A DNA stretch of 64,000 nt from Enterobacter sp. R4-368 (GCF_000410515.1 NC_021500.1:1674001-1738000), one strand, 5' to 3'; shown: positions 51,711-60,414, numbered from the stretch's first letter. Notes: a model not told the origin generated them from the sequence alone. Program-made: numbers and translations.

Positions 51711-52234
51711 GTGTGCCTACCGTCCCGGATACGCACATCGGCAACTATGGCCGACAAATCGCCAACACAAAGTTTGTTCATGATGTCCTGAATGATGACA
51801 ACTATATCCTGCCCGTAGGGGGTGTTGTTGCCTGGCCGCAGGCGACGCCGCCATTAGGGTGGTTTACATGTAATGGCGCGGCGTTTGATAAAGCGAAATA
51901 TCCCAAACTGGCGCTGGCGTATCCATCCGGTGTTCTTCCCGATCTGCGCGGCGAGTTTATTCGCGGCTGGGATAATGGCCGCGGGCTGGATGCCGGACGA
52001 GTGCTGCTTTCGGCGCAGGCCGATGAATTGAGAGCACATAACCACCGTTTTGTTAACGAATACGCTACACCGACCATAAGGATTATTGCTTTTACAGATG
52101 AAAACAGTGAAAGCGTGGATGGTTCCGTTACTCCTGGCAAGCGGGCATGGACCTATATCTGGATGGAAAACACCGGTGGCGCGGAAACTCGCCCGCATAA
52201 CATCGCATTTAACTACATCGTGAGGGCTGCATAA
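51143..52234 (+). CDS. tail fibre protein, first copy (H1)
   Basis: P2 gpH-like receptor-binding fibre, 363 residues. Residues 1-about 190 are the conserved baseplate-attachment region (MTAKFFAILTNQGAAKL, IIAEQVIPENEGGFWIREIGL, KYVDDKVIEVKAYSDDLL). The C-terminal part has a tail-collar-like domain with GVVAWPQATPPLGWFTCNGAAFD and LPDLRGEFIRGWDNGRGLDAGR, which probably contacts surface polysaccharide. It is about half the size of P2 gpH (669). It overlaps the assembly gene by one base. Confidence 0.92.
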   Translation: MTAKFFAILTNQGAAKLANAASLGTKLNLTQMALGDANGVLPTPDAAQTQLINQKRIAPLNRLSVDPNNTNQIIAEQVIPENEGGFWIREIGLYDDDGVLIAIANCPETYKPLLQEGSGRTQTIRMALIVSSTAAVTLKIDPSVVLATRKYVDDKVIEVKAYSDDLLKQHVAASNPHTQYAPLASPVFSGVPTVPDTHIGNYGRQIANTKFVHDVLNDDNYILPVGGVVAWPQATPPLGWFTCNGAAFDKAKYPKLALAYPSGVLPDLRGEFIRGWDNGRGLDAGRVLLSAQADELRAHNHRFVNEYATPTIRIIAFTDENSESVDGSVTPGKRAWTYIWMENTGGAETRPHNIAFNYIVRAA

Positions 52235-52830
52235 TGACGCAAGCGACACTGAACCAGAACCTGATTGCCACCGTTGCCGGAGAGCAAACCGTCTATAACT
52301 TCGCAGCCGGTACGCGCGAATATCGTTCGACCTCGGTGGAGTATCTGGCTGTCGGCGTTGGTATTCCGGCAAACGCAGCCATCGATGCGCCGCCTGCGTT
52401 GAAAAGCGGCTTTGCGGTTTGCCGTAAGGCCGATTCGAGTGGCTGGGAATATGTTGCTGATCACCGCGGCGAAACGGTTTATGACATCGCCAGCGGCAAG
52501 CAGACGCAACTGGATAAGCTGGGTGATTACCCGGCAGACGTTACACCGCTTGCGCCAGCGACCGCTTACGATCAATGGGATGGCAGCAAATGGTTGACCG
52601 ATACAACCGCACAGCAGACAGCGCTTGTCACCGGGGCGGAACAGAAAAAAACGCAGTTACTGAGTGAGGCAAAAAACACTATCAGCCTGTGGCAGACCGA
52701 GTTGCAGCTCGACATCATCAGCGATGACGATAAAGCCCGGCTGATTGCCTGGTTGCAGTACATCAAGCTGCTCCAGGCGGTGGATACCGCAACGGCACCG
52801 AATATCAACTGGCCGCAACAACCGCAATAA
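52234..52830 (+). CDS. tail fibre assembly protein, first copy (G1)
   Basis: P2 gpG/Tfa-type chaperone, 198 residues, that helps the H1 fibre trimerise. The C-terminal signature is LIAWLQYIKLLQAVDTATAPNINWPQQPQ. The N-terminal two thirds differ wholly from the second copy, as expected if each chaperone matches its own fibre tip. Confidence 0.88.
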   Translation: MTQATLNQNLIATVAGEQTVYNFAAGTREYRSTSVEYLAVGVGIPANAAIDAPPALKSGFAVCRKADSSGWEYVADHRGETVYDIASGKQTQLDKLGDYPADVTPLAPATAYDQWDGSKWLTDTTAQQTALVTGAEQKKTQLLSEAKNTISLWQTELQLDIISDDDKARLIAWLQYIKLLQAVDTATAPNINWPQQPQ

Positions 52831-52834
52831 CACC

Positions 52835-52858
52835 AGACGGGCTACGGCCCGTTTTTTT
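52835..52858 (+). terminator. terminator 2 of the insulated late cassettes
   Basis: The stem acgggc/gcccgt, loop tacg, and seven T lie after G1. Confidence 0.9.
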
Positions 52859-52866
52859 CATTCATA

Positions 52867-52927
52867 GTTGTCCTGCCCATAAACCAACCCCAACCGATAG
52901 CCCTGCCCGATGCGCTCACCGGAAAAT
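52867..52927 (+). promoter_or_regulatory. Ogr-type late promoter 4 (second fibre module)
   Basis: GTTG-N14-CAAC dyad (52867-52888), GATAGC at 52896 and GGAAAAT at 52921, 54 bp from the dyad start. Confidence 0.7.
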
Positions 52928-52961
52928 AGTGCTCACGTTTCCGACAACTGAGAGTGAACGC

Positions 52962-53529
52962 ATGACCGCGAAATATTATGCCATTCTGACCAATCAAGGT
53001 GCGGCGAAGCTGGCAGCAGCCACCGCGCTTGGCACGCAAATCCATATCACGCAAATGGCCGTCGGCGACGGTAATGGCAGCCTGCCAACGCCCGACGCCA
53101 CACAAACCCAACTGCTTAACCAGAAGCGCATCGGTGCGGTGAACACGCTCACTGTCGATGCGGCCAACGCAAATCAGATCATTGCCGAACAGGTGATCCC
53201 GGAAAACGAAGGGGGCTACTGGATCCGCGAAATGGGGCTTTTTGATGACGATGGCGTGCTGATTGCCATTGCCAACTGCCCGGAAACGTACAAGCCGTTG
53301 TTACAGGAAGGCAGCGGCCGCACGCAAACCATTCGCATGGCGCTGATTGTCTCGTCAACGGCGGCGGTGACGCTGAAAATCGACCCGTCGGTGGTGCTGG
53401 CGACACGCAAATATGTCGACGATAAAGTGATTGAGGTAAAAGCCTATTCCGACGAGCTGATGAAACAGCATGTCGCCGCCAGTAACCCGCATGCGCAATA
53501 TGCACCGATTGCCAACCCGACATTTACAG
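52962..53529 (+). repeat. direct repeat copy 2 (5' part of H2)
   Basis: Partner of 51143-51710 in direct orientation, with a matching leader and terminator-promoter cassette before it. Confidence 0.85.
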
Positions 53530-54254
53530 GAACACCGAAAGCGCCGACTGCAGCTATAGGGGATAACACCACCCAGCTCGCCACAACGGCATTTGTACAA
53601 TCCGGATTGAGCGGGAAACAACCTCTTGATGCGACGCTTTCAGACCTGTCCGGAAAGAATGTTGCAAGTCTTATTCAGTACCTGGGGTTAACTGATGTCA
53701 TTCATCGTTCCGATGACTGGTACAGCCGGGCGCTACAAAATATTTTTAACCTCGCCGACCTGACAGATAAAGCCGGAGCCCGAGGGAATCTCGGACTAGG
53801 AGATTCTGCGACAAAAAATATTGGCAACACTGCTAATACAGTTGCTGCTGGCAATGATTCGCGACTCGTTAATGCAATGAATAAACTCGCCAACTTATCA
53901 GACTTAACCGACAAAGCCGGAGCAAGGTCAAACCTTGGCCTTGGTTCTGCCTCTCAGAGAGATATCGGGACGGGATTGGGGCAAGTACCTGATATGTCAG
54001 CATGGTCAACATCATCCTCCTTGAATGGCTATATGGTACTTCCCAATGGCATTTATGTGCAGTGGTATACAGCAGATTTAACCTCAGGCATGAACGTTAT
54101 AAATTTCCCGATTCCATTCCCGAATTTTTTCCTTGCTGACGCAGCAATGCCAGGCACGTCTAACCCCGTATGGGGTAACAACGTAACCCGCACAGCCAGA
54201 ACCTACCAAACGAACTCCACCCACAGGGCGTGTTTTATCGCATTCGGATTATAG
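52962..54254 (+). CDS. tail fibre protein, second copy (H2)
   Basis: A second gpH-like fibre, 430 residues. Residues 1-about 190 are closely similar to H1, nearly identical at residues 95-165. The middle contains two LxDLTDKAGARxNLGLG units typical of fibre shafts. The C terminus (YMVLPNGIYVQWYTADL, NFPIPFPNFFLADAAMPG) is a gp37/gp53-like tip unrelated to that of H1. The start at 52962 matches H1; an upstream in-frame ATG at 52929 lies in the leader. Confidence 0.92.
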   Translation: MTAKYYAILTNQGAAKLAAATALGTQIHITQMAVGDGNGSLPTPDATQTQLLNQKRIGAVNTLTVDAANANQIIAEQVIPENEGGYWIREMGLFDDDGVLIAIANCPETYKPLLQEGSGRTQTIRMALIVSSTAAVTLKIDPSVVLATRKYVDDKVIEVKAYSDELMKQHVAASNPHAQYAPIANPTFTGTPKAPTAAIGDNTTQLATTAFVQSGLSGKQPLDATLSDLSGKNVASLIQYLGLTDVIHRSDDWYSRALQNIFNLADLTDKAGARGNLGLGDSATKNIGNTANTVAAGNDSRLVNAMNKLANLSDLTDKAGARSNLGLGSASQRDIGTGLGQVPDMSAWSTSSSLNGYMVLPNGIYVQWYTADLTSGMNVINFPIPFPNFFLADAAMPGTSNPVWGNNVTRTARTYQTNSTHRACFIAFGL

Positions 54255-54264
54255 GAAAAGAAAT

Positions 54265-54681
54265 ATGTATTTATTTTCTAAAGAAACACTGGCGTTTTAT
54301 CCAGGTGAACATATTGATGTCTATAAGACCGCCGGGACACTTCCGGATGATGTTATCGAAGTTGATAATGAGACCAGGGACAAGTTTAATTTCGCCCCAC
54401 CAACTGGTAAAAAGCTCGGGGCAGATCAACAAGGAAGACCAACCTGGAGGGAGAAAACGGCGGAAGAGCAGGTGGAAAGCGCACTGTTTCAAAAACAATC
54501 GCTGATTGTCCAGGCTAATGAATTCATTAACAACAAACAGTGGCCCGGTAGAGTTATACTTGGGCGGCTGAAGGATGATGAACTTACCCAGTACGGAAGG
54601 TGGCTGGACTATATCAATGCACTCGAAGCAATAGACACCGCAACCGCACCAGATATCCCCTGGCCGGAAAAACCGCAATAA
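54265..54681 (+). CDS. tail fibre assembly protein, second copy (G2)
   Basis: A 138-residue chaperone of the tail fibre assembly family: MYLFSKETLAFYPGEHIDVYK at the start and LDYINALEAIDTATAPDIPWPEKPQ at the end. Only the last part resembles G1. It lies ten bases after H2, so it is presumably specific for the H2 tip. Confidence 0.88.
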   Translation: MYLFSKETLAFYPGEHIDVYKTAGTLPDDVIEVDNETRDKFNFAPPTGKKLGADQQGRPTWREKTAEEQVESALFQKQSLIVQANEFINNKQWPGRVILGRLKDDELTQYGRWLDYINALEAIDTATAPDIPWPEKPQ

Positions 54682-54692
54682 CAAACAACATC

Positions 54693-54718
54693 CAACGGGC
54701 CCCGGCCCGTTTTTTTTT
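54693..54718 (+). terminator. terminator 3 of the insulated late cassettes
   Basis: The stem acgggc/gcccgt, loop cccg, and eight T lie after G2. Confidence 0.9.
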
Positions 54719-54727
54719 GTCTACCCT

Positions 54728-54787
54728 GTTGTTTCATCCCCACGCCAACCCCGACAAATAGCGCGTTAGCGCTGCGTTCTGGAAAAT
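54728..54787 (+). promoter_or_regulatory. Ogr-type late promoter 5 (FI-D unit)
   Basis: GTTG-N14-CAAC dyad (54728-54749), AATAGC near 54758 and GGAAAAT at 54781, 53 bp from the dyad start. It corresponds to the P2 PF promoter position. Confidence 0.7.
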
Positions 54788-54819
54788 AGCACTCACCCCA
54801 ACACCACGGAGTTAATCGG

Positions 54820-56001
54820 ATGAGTGACTACCATCATGGCGTTCAGGTCGTCGAAATCAACGACGGCACACGCGTCATTTCCACTGTCTCAACTGCTATC
54901 ATCGGCATGGTTTGTACGGCCAGCGACGCCGATGCGGCAACCTTTCCATTGAATGAGCCGGTGCTTATCACCAACGTGCAAAGCGCCATCGCCAAAGCGG
55001 GCACCAAAGGTACGCTGGCATCGTCTTTACAGGCGATTGCCGATCAGGCGAAACCGGTGATTGTTGTGGTGCGTGTCGCGGAAGGTAGCGGCGACGATGC
55101 CCAGGCGCAGACGATTTCCAATATCATCGGCACCACCGATGCAAACGGGAAATACACTGGTCTGAAAGCGCTGCTGACCGCTGAAGCGGTGACCGGCGTG
55201 AAACCGCGTATTCTTGGCGTGCCGGGTTACGACACCCTGGAAGTCGCAACCGCGCTGGCCCCCATCTGCCAGAAGCTGCGTGCCTTCGGTTACGTCAGCG
55301 CCTGGGGCTGCAAAACCATTTCGGAAGCTATTAAGTACCGTGAGAATTTCAGCCAGCGCGAGCTGATGGTGATTTGGCCGGACTTCCTCGCCTGGGATAC
55401 CGTCGCTAACGCCAGCGCCACGGCGTACGCCACGGCGCGCGCACTCGGCCTGCGCGCTTATATCGACCAGTCTGTTGGCTGGCACAAAACCCTGTCTAAC
55501 GTCGGCGTTAACGGCGTGACCGGCATCAGCACCCCGGTGTTCTGGGATCTGCAGGAATCCGGCACCGATGCGGATCTGCTGAACCAGGCTGGCGTCACCA
55601 CGCTGATTCGTAAAGATGGCTTCCGTTTCTGGGGCAACCGCACCTGCTCGGATGATCCGCTGTTCCTGTTTGAAAACTATACCCGTACCGCGCAGGTAAT
55701 TGCCGACACCATGGCCGACGCGCATATGTGGGCGGTGGACAAACCGATTACCGCGACGCTTATCCGCGACATCATCGATGGCATTAACGCGAAATTCCGC
55801 GAGCTGAAAAGCAACGGTTACATCGTCGATGCGACCTGCTGGTTCGATGAATCCGCGAACGACGCCGAAACCCTGAAAGCCGGGAAACTGTATATCGATT
55901 ATGACTATACGCCGGTCCCGCCACTGGAAAACCTGACCTTACGCCAGCGCATCACCGATAAGTACCTGGCGAACCTGGTCTCCTCGGTTAACAGCAATTA
56001 A
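54820..56001 (+). CDS. contractile tail sheath protein FI
   Basis: P2 gpFI homologue, 393 residues (P2 396), starting MSDYHHGVQVVEINDGTRVIS. It polymerises around the tube and contracts to drive the spike through the target envelope. C-terminal family features include TPVPPLENLTLRQRITDKYLANL. It lies 12 bp before FII. Confidence 0.96.
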   Translation: MSDYHHGVQVVEINDGTRVISTVSTAIIGMVCTASDADAATFPLNEPVLITNVQSAIAKAGTKGTLASSLQAIADQAKPVIVVVRVAEGSGDDAQAQTISNIIGTTDANGKYTGLKALLTAEAVTGVKPRILGVPGYDTLEVATALAPICQKLRAFGYVSAWGCKTISEAIKYRENFSQRELMVIWPDFLAWDTVANASATAYATARALGLRAYIDQSVGWHKTLSNVGVNGVTGISTPVFWDLQESGTDADLLNQAGVTTLIRKDGFRFWGNRTCSDDPLFLFENYTRTAQVIADTMADAHMWAVDKPITATLIRDIIDGINAKFRELKSNGYIVDATCWFDESANDAETLKAGKLYIDYDYTPVPPLENLTLRQRITDKYLANLVSSVNSN

Positions 56002-56013
56002 GGAGCCTGATAA

Positions 56014-56532
56014 ATGGCAATGCCGCGAAAACTGAAATACATGAACGTGTTCCTCAATGGCTACAGCTACCAGGGTGTCGCCAAATCCATCACGCTGCCA
56101 AAGCTGACCCGCAAGCTGGAAAACTACCGCGGTGCTGGCATGAATGGCGTCGCGCCGATTGATATGGGTCTCGATGAAGAGGCGATGTCAATGGAGTGGT
56201 CGCTGGGCGGCTTCCCGGATGAAGCTATCTGGGAACTGTATGGCGCCACCAGCGCCGACGCGGTGCCGATCCGCTTCGCCGGTTCTTACCAGCGCGATGA
56301 CACCGGGGAAACGGTGGCAGTGGAAGTGGTGATGCGTGGTCGCCAGAAAGAGATCGACACTGGCGAAAACAAGCCGGGTGAAGATACGGAATCCAAAATC
56401 TCCGTGGTTTGCACCTACTTCAAACTGACCATTGATGGCAAGGAGCTGGTGGAGATCGACACCGTCAACATGGTTGAAAAAGTGAACGGCGTCGACCGTC
56501 TCGAACAGCACCGCCGCAATATCGGCCTGTAA
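56014..56532 (+). CDS. tail tube protein FII
   Basis: P2 gpFII homologue, 172 residues, the same length, starting MAMPRKLKYMNVFLNGYSYQG. Hexameric rings stack into the inner tube whose insertion depolarises the target cell in R-type tailocins. A non-terminator hairpin follows in the 60-bp gap to E. Confidence 0.97.
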   Translation: MAMPRKLKYMNVFLNGYSYQGVAKSITLPKLTRKLENYRGAGMNGVAPIDMGLDEEAMSMEWSLGGFPDEAIWELYGATSADAVPIRFAGSYQRDDTGETVAVEVVMRGRQKEIDTGENKPGEDTESKISVVCTYFKLTIDGKELVEIDTVNMVEKVNGVDRLEQHRRNIGL

Positions 56533-56592
56533 TGCCCCACCCGGTCAGCCTGGCTGGCCGGGTCTTCCCCCCGCAAAAGCAACGAGGATCGT

Positions 56593-56874
56593 ATGAGCCA
56601 CGAAACAGATAACGTCATTACCCTGCAAACCCCGATTAAACGCGGCGAGCAGTTGATCAATTCCCTTACGCTGATGAAACCGAACGCCGGTACGCTGCGC
56701 GGCCTGAGCCTGGCCGCGGTGGCAAACGCCGAAGTGGACGCGCTGATTAAAGTGCTGCCGCGCATCACCTCCCCTTCACTTACCGAGCAGGAAGTGGGCG
56801 CGCTGGATCTGGCCGATATGGTGGCGCTGGCGGGCAAGGTGGTCGGTTTTTTGTCACCAGCTTCGGGACAGTAA
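56593..56874 (+). CDS. tail assembly protein E
   Basis: P2 gpE homologue, 93 residues (P2 91), a chaperone for the tape measure. It ends shortly after the heptamer T-TTT-TTG at 56847-56853, where a -1 slip yields the longer E' product. Confidence 0.92.
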   Translation: MSHETDNVITLQTPIKRGEQLINSLTLMKPNAGTLRGLSLAAVANAEVDALIKVLPRITSPSLTEQEVGALDLADMVALAGKVVGFLSPASGQ

Positions 56875-57026
56875 ATTTTCCGGCCAGGCTGTCGGTTGAC
56901 GATCTGATGGCGGATATCGCGGTGATCTTCCACTGGCCGCCATCAGAGCTCTACCCCCTGAGTCTGAGCGAACTCATCACCTGGCGCGAAAAAGCGCTGC
57001 AGCGAAGCGGAAACACATATGAGTAA
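56593..57026 (+). CDS. E/E' fusion by programmed -1 frameshift
   Basis: A -1 shift on T-TTT-TTG (56847-56853) joins the first 86 or so codons of E to an overlapping frame that ends with TAA at 57024-57026, giving about 144 residues (P2 E+E' 142). The E' part contains DDLMADIAVIFHWPPSELYPLSLSELITWREKAL, a typical GpE signature. Both products are needed for P2 tails. The slip site and frame arrangement match P2; the frameshift itself is inferred. Confidence 0.85.
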
Positions 57027-58791
57027 CAGCGTAAATATCGAGGCCCTGCTCGCTGCTGTTGATCAAGCGAAGCGGCCCTTTCAAACCCTGCAAACGGCGA
57101 ATGTGTCGCTGTCTGACAGCATAAAAGCAACGGAGAAAAACCTGAGCGGGTTGTATGGTCAACTCGCTCAGGTGGATGGCTTAATGCGGGCGGAAAAAGC
57201 CCTTACCTCAGTCAATGTGCGGCTGGAAACGATGCAGCAGCGTACGCAAAAACTGGCGGAACAAGGCCCGCCGACGCGCAGCCACGCCAGTCTTTTGCAG
57301 TTCACACAACAGCGTGTCAGCCAGCTGCATCTGCAGCGCCTCAACCTGACGGCGAAAGTCGCCAGGCGGAAAAGCGTGGTTACCGAATCCGGCCTTGACG
57401 CTGCGGCGCCACTGGCGGAAAAGCTGCGGCTGAAAAGCCGCATCAGCGACAGTTCGGCGCAGTTGGTAACCCAACAGCAGAGCCTGAAACAGGAAAACCG
57501 GCAGCAACGGCAGAAGAAAATCCAGGATGCGCAGCAGAGCATCACAGGGATGGGCGGAAAAGTCGCCAGCCTTGGGAAGGCCAGTATGTCGGTGGCAAAC
57601 ACCGGCTTTAGCCTTGGCAAAAAATTGCTGCAACCGGGTTATGAAGCATCACTGCAAGCGCGCCCTACCGTGCAGCCTGCGCCAACGGGCACCGCTGTCG
57701 CCAGCCTCCAGCAGAGCGCCGGAAACCGGGCCCAGCCGATCGCCAACCAGCAACAAAGCGGCGGCGATGCTGCGGCCGTGACGCAAAACAATGCCGGCAA
57801 CCTTGGCACGGATTTAGCGGCGCTACAGGCAGCTTATCAATCCCTGAGCGTGGACATTTTCGCCACCCAGGAGTCGTCGCTGCGCATGCTGGTACAGACC
57901 GCGACTGGTTATCTCGGGCAGCTTCAGCAGTGGGTACAAAACAACCAGGGGCTGGTGCAAAGCTTTGGTCTGATAGCGACGGTGATCGTCGGCGTTGCAG
58001 GGGCAATCGGCACTGTTGCAAGCGTGATTGCGCCCGTCTTTACGGGGATCAGCACGCTTATCACCATTGCCACGACATTTGGCAGTGTGTTTACCACCGT
58101 TTGTGGTGGGATCATGGCGGTTATCGGCGGACTCACCTGGCCAATTGTTGCCGTGGTGGCTGCCATCGCCGCTGGCGCTGCGCTGATTTATAAATACTGG
58201 GAGCCTATTAGCGCCTTTTTTAGCGGCGTGATTGAGGGGATCGTCGCGGCATTTGCCCCCATTGCAGAGATGTTTTCGCCATTACAGCCGGTTTTCGATG
58301 CCATCGGCGGTGCACTGCAAACGGTAAAAGAGACCTTTATCGCGCTGCTGACGCCAATCAAGGCCAGCGAGGAGACGCTCACACAATTCGGCAACGTCGG
58401 GCAGATTATCGGTAAAGTGCTGGTTACTGCATTCACCTGGCCACTGGCCCTTTTCCGTTCACTGAGCGAGAGCGCGACGGGGTTGCTGGAGACGCTGGGC
58501 ATTATCGATAAGAAACCCGCACTGGCGCTCAAACCATCGATCGAGCAACCCGCCACAGGAGGGGTATCCAGCTATATCCAGCCCACAAGTTCGCAGCCGG
58601 GGTATAACGCCTATCAGATGGCGCGCCCGTCAACCGGCAGCTCTTACCTCGACCAAAGCCGTACGGAATATAACGTCACGCTGCAGGGCGATGTCACGCC
58701 GGGCAGCAGCAACGAACGTTACCTGCAGGATCTGTTCCGCCAGGATGCCGATAACCGGCGCAACAACGCGTTATCCCAGTTCAACCCGTAA
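57019..58791 (+). CDS. tail tape measure protein T
   Basis: P2 gpT homologue that sets tail length and occupies the tube. The 590-residue product has a helical/coiled-coil N-terminal half, a hydrophobic stretch (about 310-400) with several membrane-like segments, and a C-terminal tail with QYNVTLQGDVTP-like sequence. It is well short of P2 gpT (815). The start overlaps the E' stop (ATGAGTAA). Confidence 0.92.
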   Translation: MSNSVNIEALLAAVDQAKRPFQTLQTANVSLSDSIKATEKNLSGLYGQLAQVDGLMRAEKALTSVNVRLETMQQRTQKLAEQGPPTRSHASLLQFTQQRVSQLHLQRLNLTAKVARRKSVVTESGLDAAAPLAEKLRLKSRISDSSAQLVTQQQSLKQENRQQRQKKIQDAQQSITGMGGKVASLGKASMSVANTGFSLGKKLLQPGYEASLQARPTVQPAPTGTAVASLQQSAGNRAQPIANQQQSGGDAAAVTQNNAGNLGTDLAALQAAYQSLSVDIFATQESSLRMLVQTATGYLGQLQQWVQNNQGLVQSFGLIATVIVGVAGAIGTVASVIAPVFTGISTLITIATTFGSVFTTVCGGIMAVIGGLTWPIVAVVAAIAAGAALIYKYWEPISAFFSGVIEGIVAAFAPIAEMFSPLQPVFDAIGGALQTVKETFIALLTPIKASEETLTQFGNVGQIIGKVLVTAFTWPLALFRSLSESATGLLETLGIIDKKPALALKPSIEQPATGGVSSYIQPTSSQPGYNAYQMARPSTGSSYLDQSRTEYNVTLQGDVTPGSSNERYLQDLFRQDADNRRNNALSQFNP

Positions 58792-58805
58792 GGAGAGTTC
58801 GCATT

Positions 58806-59264
58806 ATGATGCTGGCATTGGGGCTTTTTGTTTTTATGCGGCAGACGCTGCCATTTCAGAATATGAGCCGTACCTCAGCGTTTAACTGGAAGAACAACGC
58901 GCGTGTGGGCAAGCGCGCGGCGTTTCAGTACATCGGTCCAGGGGAGGAAACCATCGAAATTACGGGCGCGCTCTACCCGGAACTCACTGGCGGTGTGCTG
59001 TCGCTTGCGGCGGTACGTCTGATGGCCGATCAGGGTCGCTCATGGCCGCTTATTGACGGAACCGGAATGATTTACGGCATGTATGTAATAAGCAGCGTCA
59101 CCGAAAATGGTTCTGAGTATTACAGCAACGGTTCACCGCGCAAAATCACCTTCACGCTCAAACTTACGCGCGTTGATGAATCGCTGGAGGCCCTGGCGGG
59201 CGATCTTCAGGCCCAGGGGGAACAACTGTTCAGGGACCCGACGAAGATACTGGGGAACATGTGA
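58806..59264 (+). CDS. tail protein U
   Basis: P2 gpU homologue, 152 residues (P2 159), with MLALGLFVFMRQTLPFQNM, QYIGPGEETIEITGALYPELTGG and a GTGMIYGMYVISSVTE segment. Tail/baseplate component contacting D. It overlaps D by one base. Confidence 0.93.
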   Translation: MMLALGLFVFMRQTLPFQNMSRTSAFNWKNNARVGKRAAFQYIGPGEETIEITGALYPELTGGVLSLAAVRLMADQGRSWPLIDGTGMIYGMYVISSVTENGSEYYSNGSPRKITFTLKLTRVDESLEALAGDLQAQGEQLFRDPTKILGNM

Positions 59265-60400
59265 TGATTGACGTACTCACCCAGGATTTGGGGCGAACAA
59301 GCGTCCCCCTGTTTACGCTGAAGCTAAAGCAGAAACAGCATGATCCGCAGCAAGCGCAAAAACAGCAAGTAAAAGACATAACCTACGATATTGCGCCTCG
59401 CCTGATAGCGTTGACCGTCACCGATAATCGCGGGTTTGAAGCCGATACGCTAACGCTAACGCTGGATGATGCCGACGGAAAAATCCAGATGCCGCAGCGC
59501 GGTAATGAGGTAAGTGTCGCCATTGGTCGACTGGGAGAACTGCTCACTAATATGGGCACGTTTACCATCGATCAGGTGACACACCGAGGTACGCCGGATC
59601 AGGTGGTTATTACCGGCCGCAGCGTCGATTTTCGCGGCAATATGAATAGCCCAAAAGAGTGGTCATGGCATGACACAACACTTGGCGAAGTTGTCAAAGA
59701 TATCGCCTGGCGTAATTCACTGAGCGCCAGTGTCGCGCCAGCGCTGGCAAATATCAAAATCGCCCATATCGACCAGTCTAATGAGTCCGACATTGGCTTT
59801 CTTACCCGGCTGGCAACTCGCAACGGTGCTGAAATCGCCGTGAAATCAGGTACGCTGATTTTCCTTGTTCCGGGCATGTGCGTTCGGGGCGGCAAGGTTG
59901 TTCCTTCGGTGACGATTACCCGCAGCGATGGCGACTCACACGAGTTTACCCTTGCCGATCGCGCAGCTTACAGCGGTGTGGTTGCCCACTGGCAAGATAC
60001 CAGAACGCCAAAAGCGCAGACAAAGCAGGTAAAACTGACGCGCAAAACTGCGACAACCAGCAATGAAAAACAGGAAGCGACCGATTACACCGCTGGATCA
60101 AAAGATAATATCTATACCCTGCCGACGACATACTCTTCTAAAGATGAAGCCATGCGGGCGGCAGAGGCACAGTGGCAAGATATCCAGCGCAACGCGGCGA
60201 AATTTACGCTCACTCTCGCTCAGGGGCGCACCGATATCTCAGCAGAAAGCCCTGTGTATGTTTCAGGCTTTAAAGATGCGATCAACAACACGCCCTGGGT
60301 AATCAAAAAAGTGACACATGGCATCGATAGCAATGGTTTTATTAGCAAACTGGAGCTGGAGGTTCGGGTTGATGGCGTTAAATATGAAGTGCAGGAATAG
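59264..60400 (+). CDS. baseplate hub protein D
   Basis: P2 gpD/T4 gp27-like hub, 378 residues (P2 387), that joins the tube to the spike V. Features include TFTIDQVTHRGTPDQVVITGRSVDF and SNESDIGFLTRLATRNGAEIAVKSGTLIF. The ATG at 59264 (TGATG junction, GGGGA ribosome site) is preferred over a GTG one codon upstream. Last structural gene of the FI unit. Confidence 0.94.
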   Translation: MIDVLTQDLGRTSVPLFTLKLKQKQHDPQQAQKQQVKDITYDIAPRLIALTVTDNRGFEADTLTLTLDDADGKIQMPQRGNEVSVAIGRLGELLTNMGTFTIDQVTHRGTPDQVVITGRSVDFRGNMNSPKEWSWHDTTLGEVVKDIAWRNSLSASVAPALANIKIAHIDQSNESDIGFLTRLATRNGAEIAVKSGTLIFLVPGMCVRGGKVVPSVTITRSDGDSHEFTLADRAAYSGVVAHWQDTRTPKAQTKQVKLTRKTATTSNEKQEATDYTAGSKDNIYTLPTTYSSKDEAMRAAEAQWQDIQRNAAKFTLTLAQGRTDISAESPVYVSGFKDAINNTPWVIKKVTHGIDSNGFISKLELEVRVDGVKYEVQE

Positions 60401-60414
60401 CGTCAAATGCATTC

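Noticed and set aside
51143..54254. One of the two fibre genes as a pseudogene left by duplication
   Set aside because: Both are open from start to stop, each has a late promoter and its own chaperone, and the tips are unrelated rather than decayed copies.
56872..57026. Truncated or broken gene after E
   Set aside because: The slip heptamer and overlapping frame show that this is the normal P2 E' extension, not a disrupted gene.
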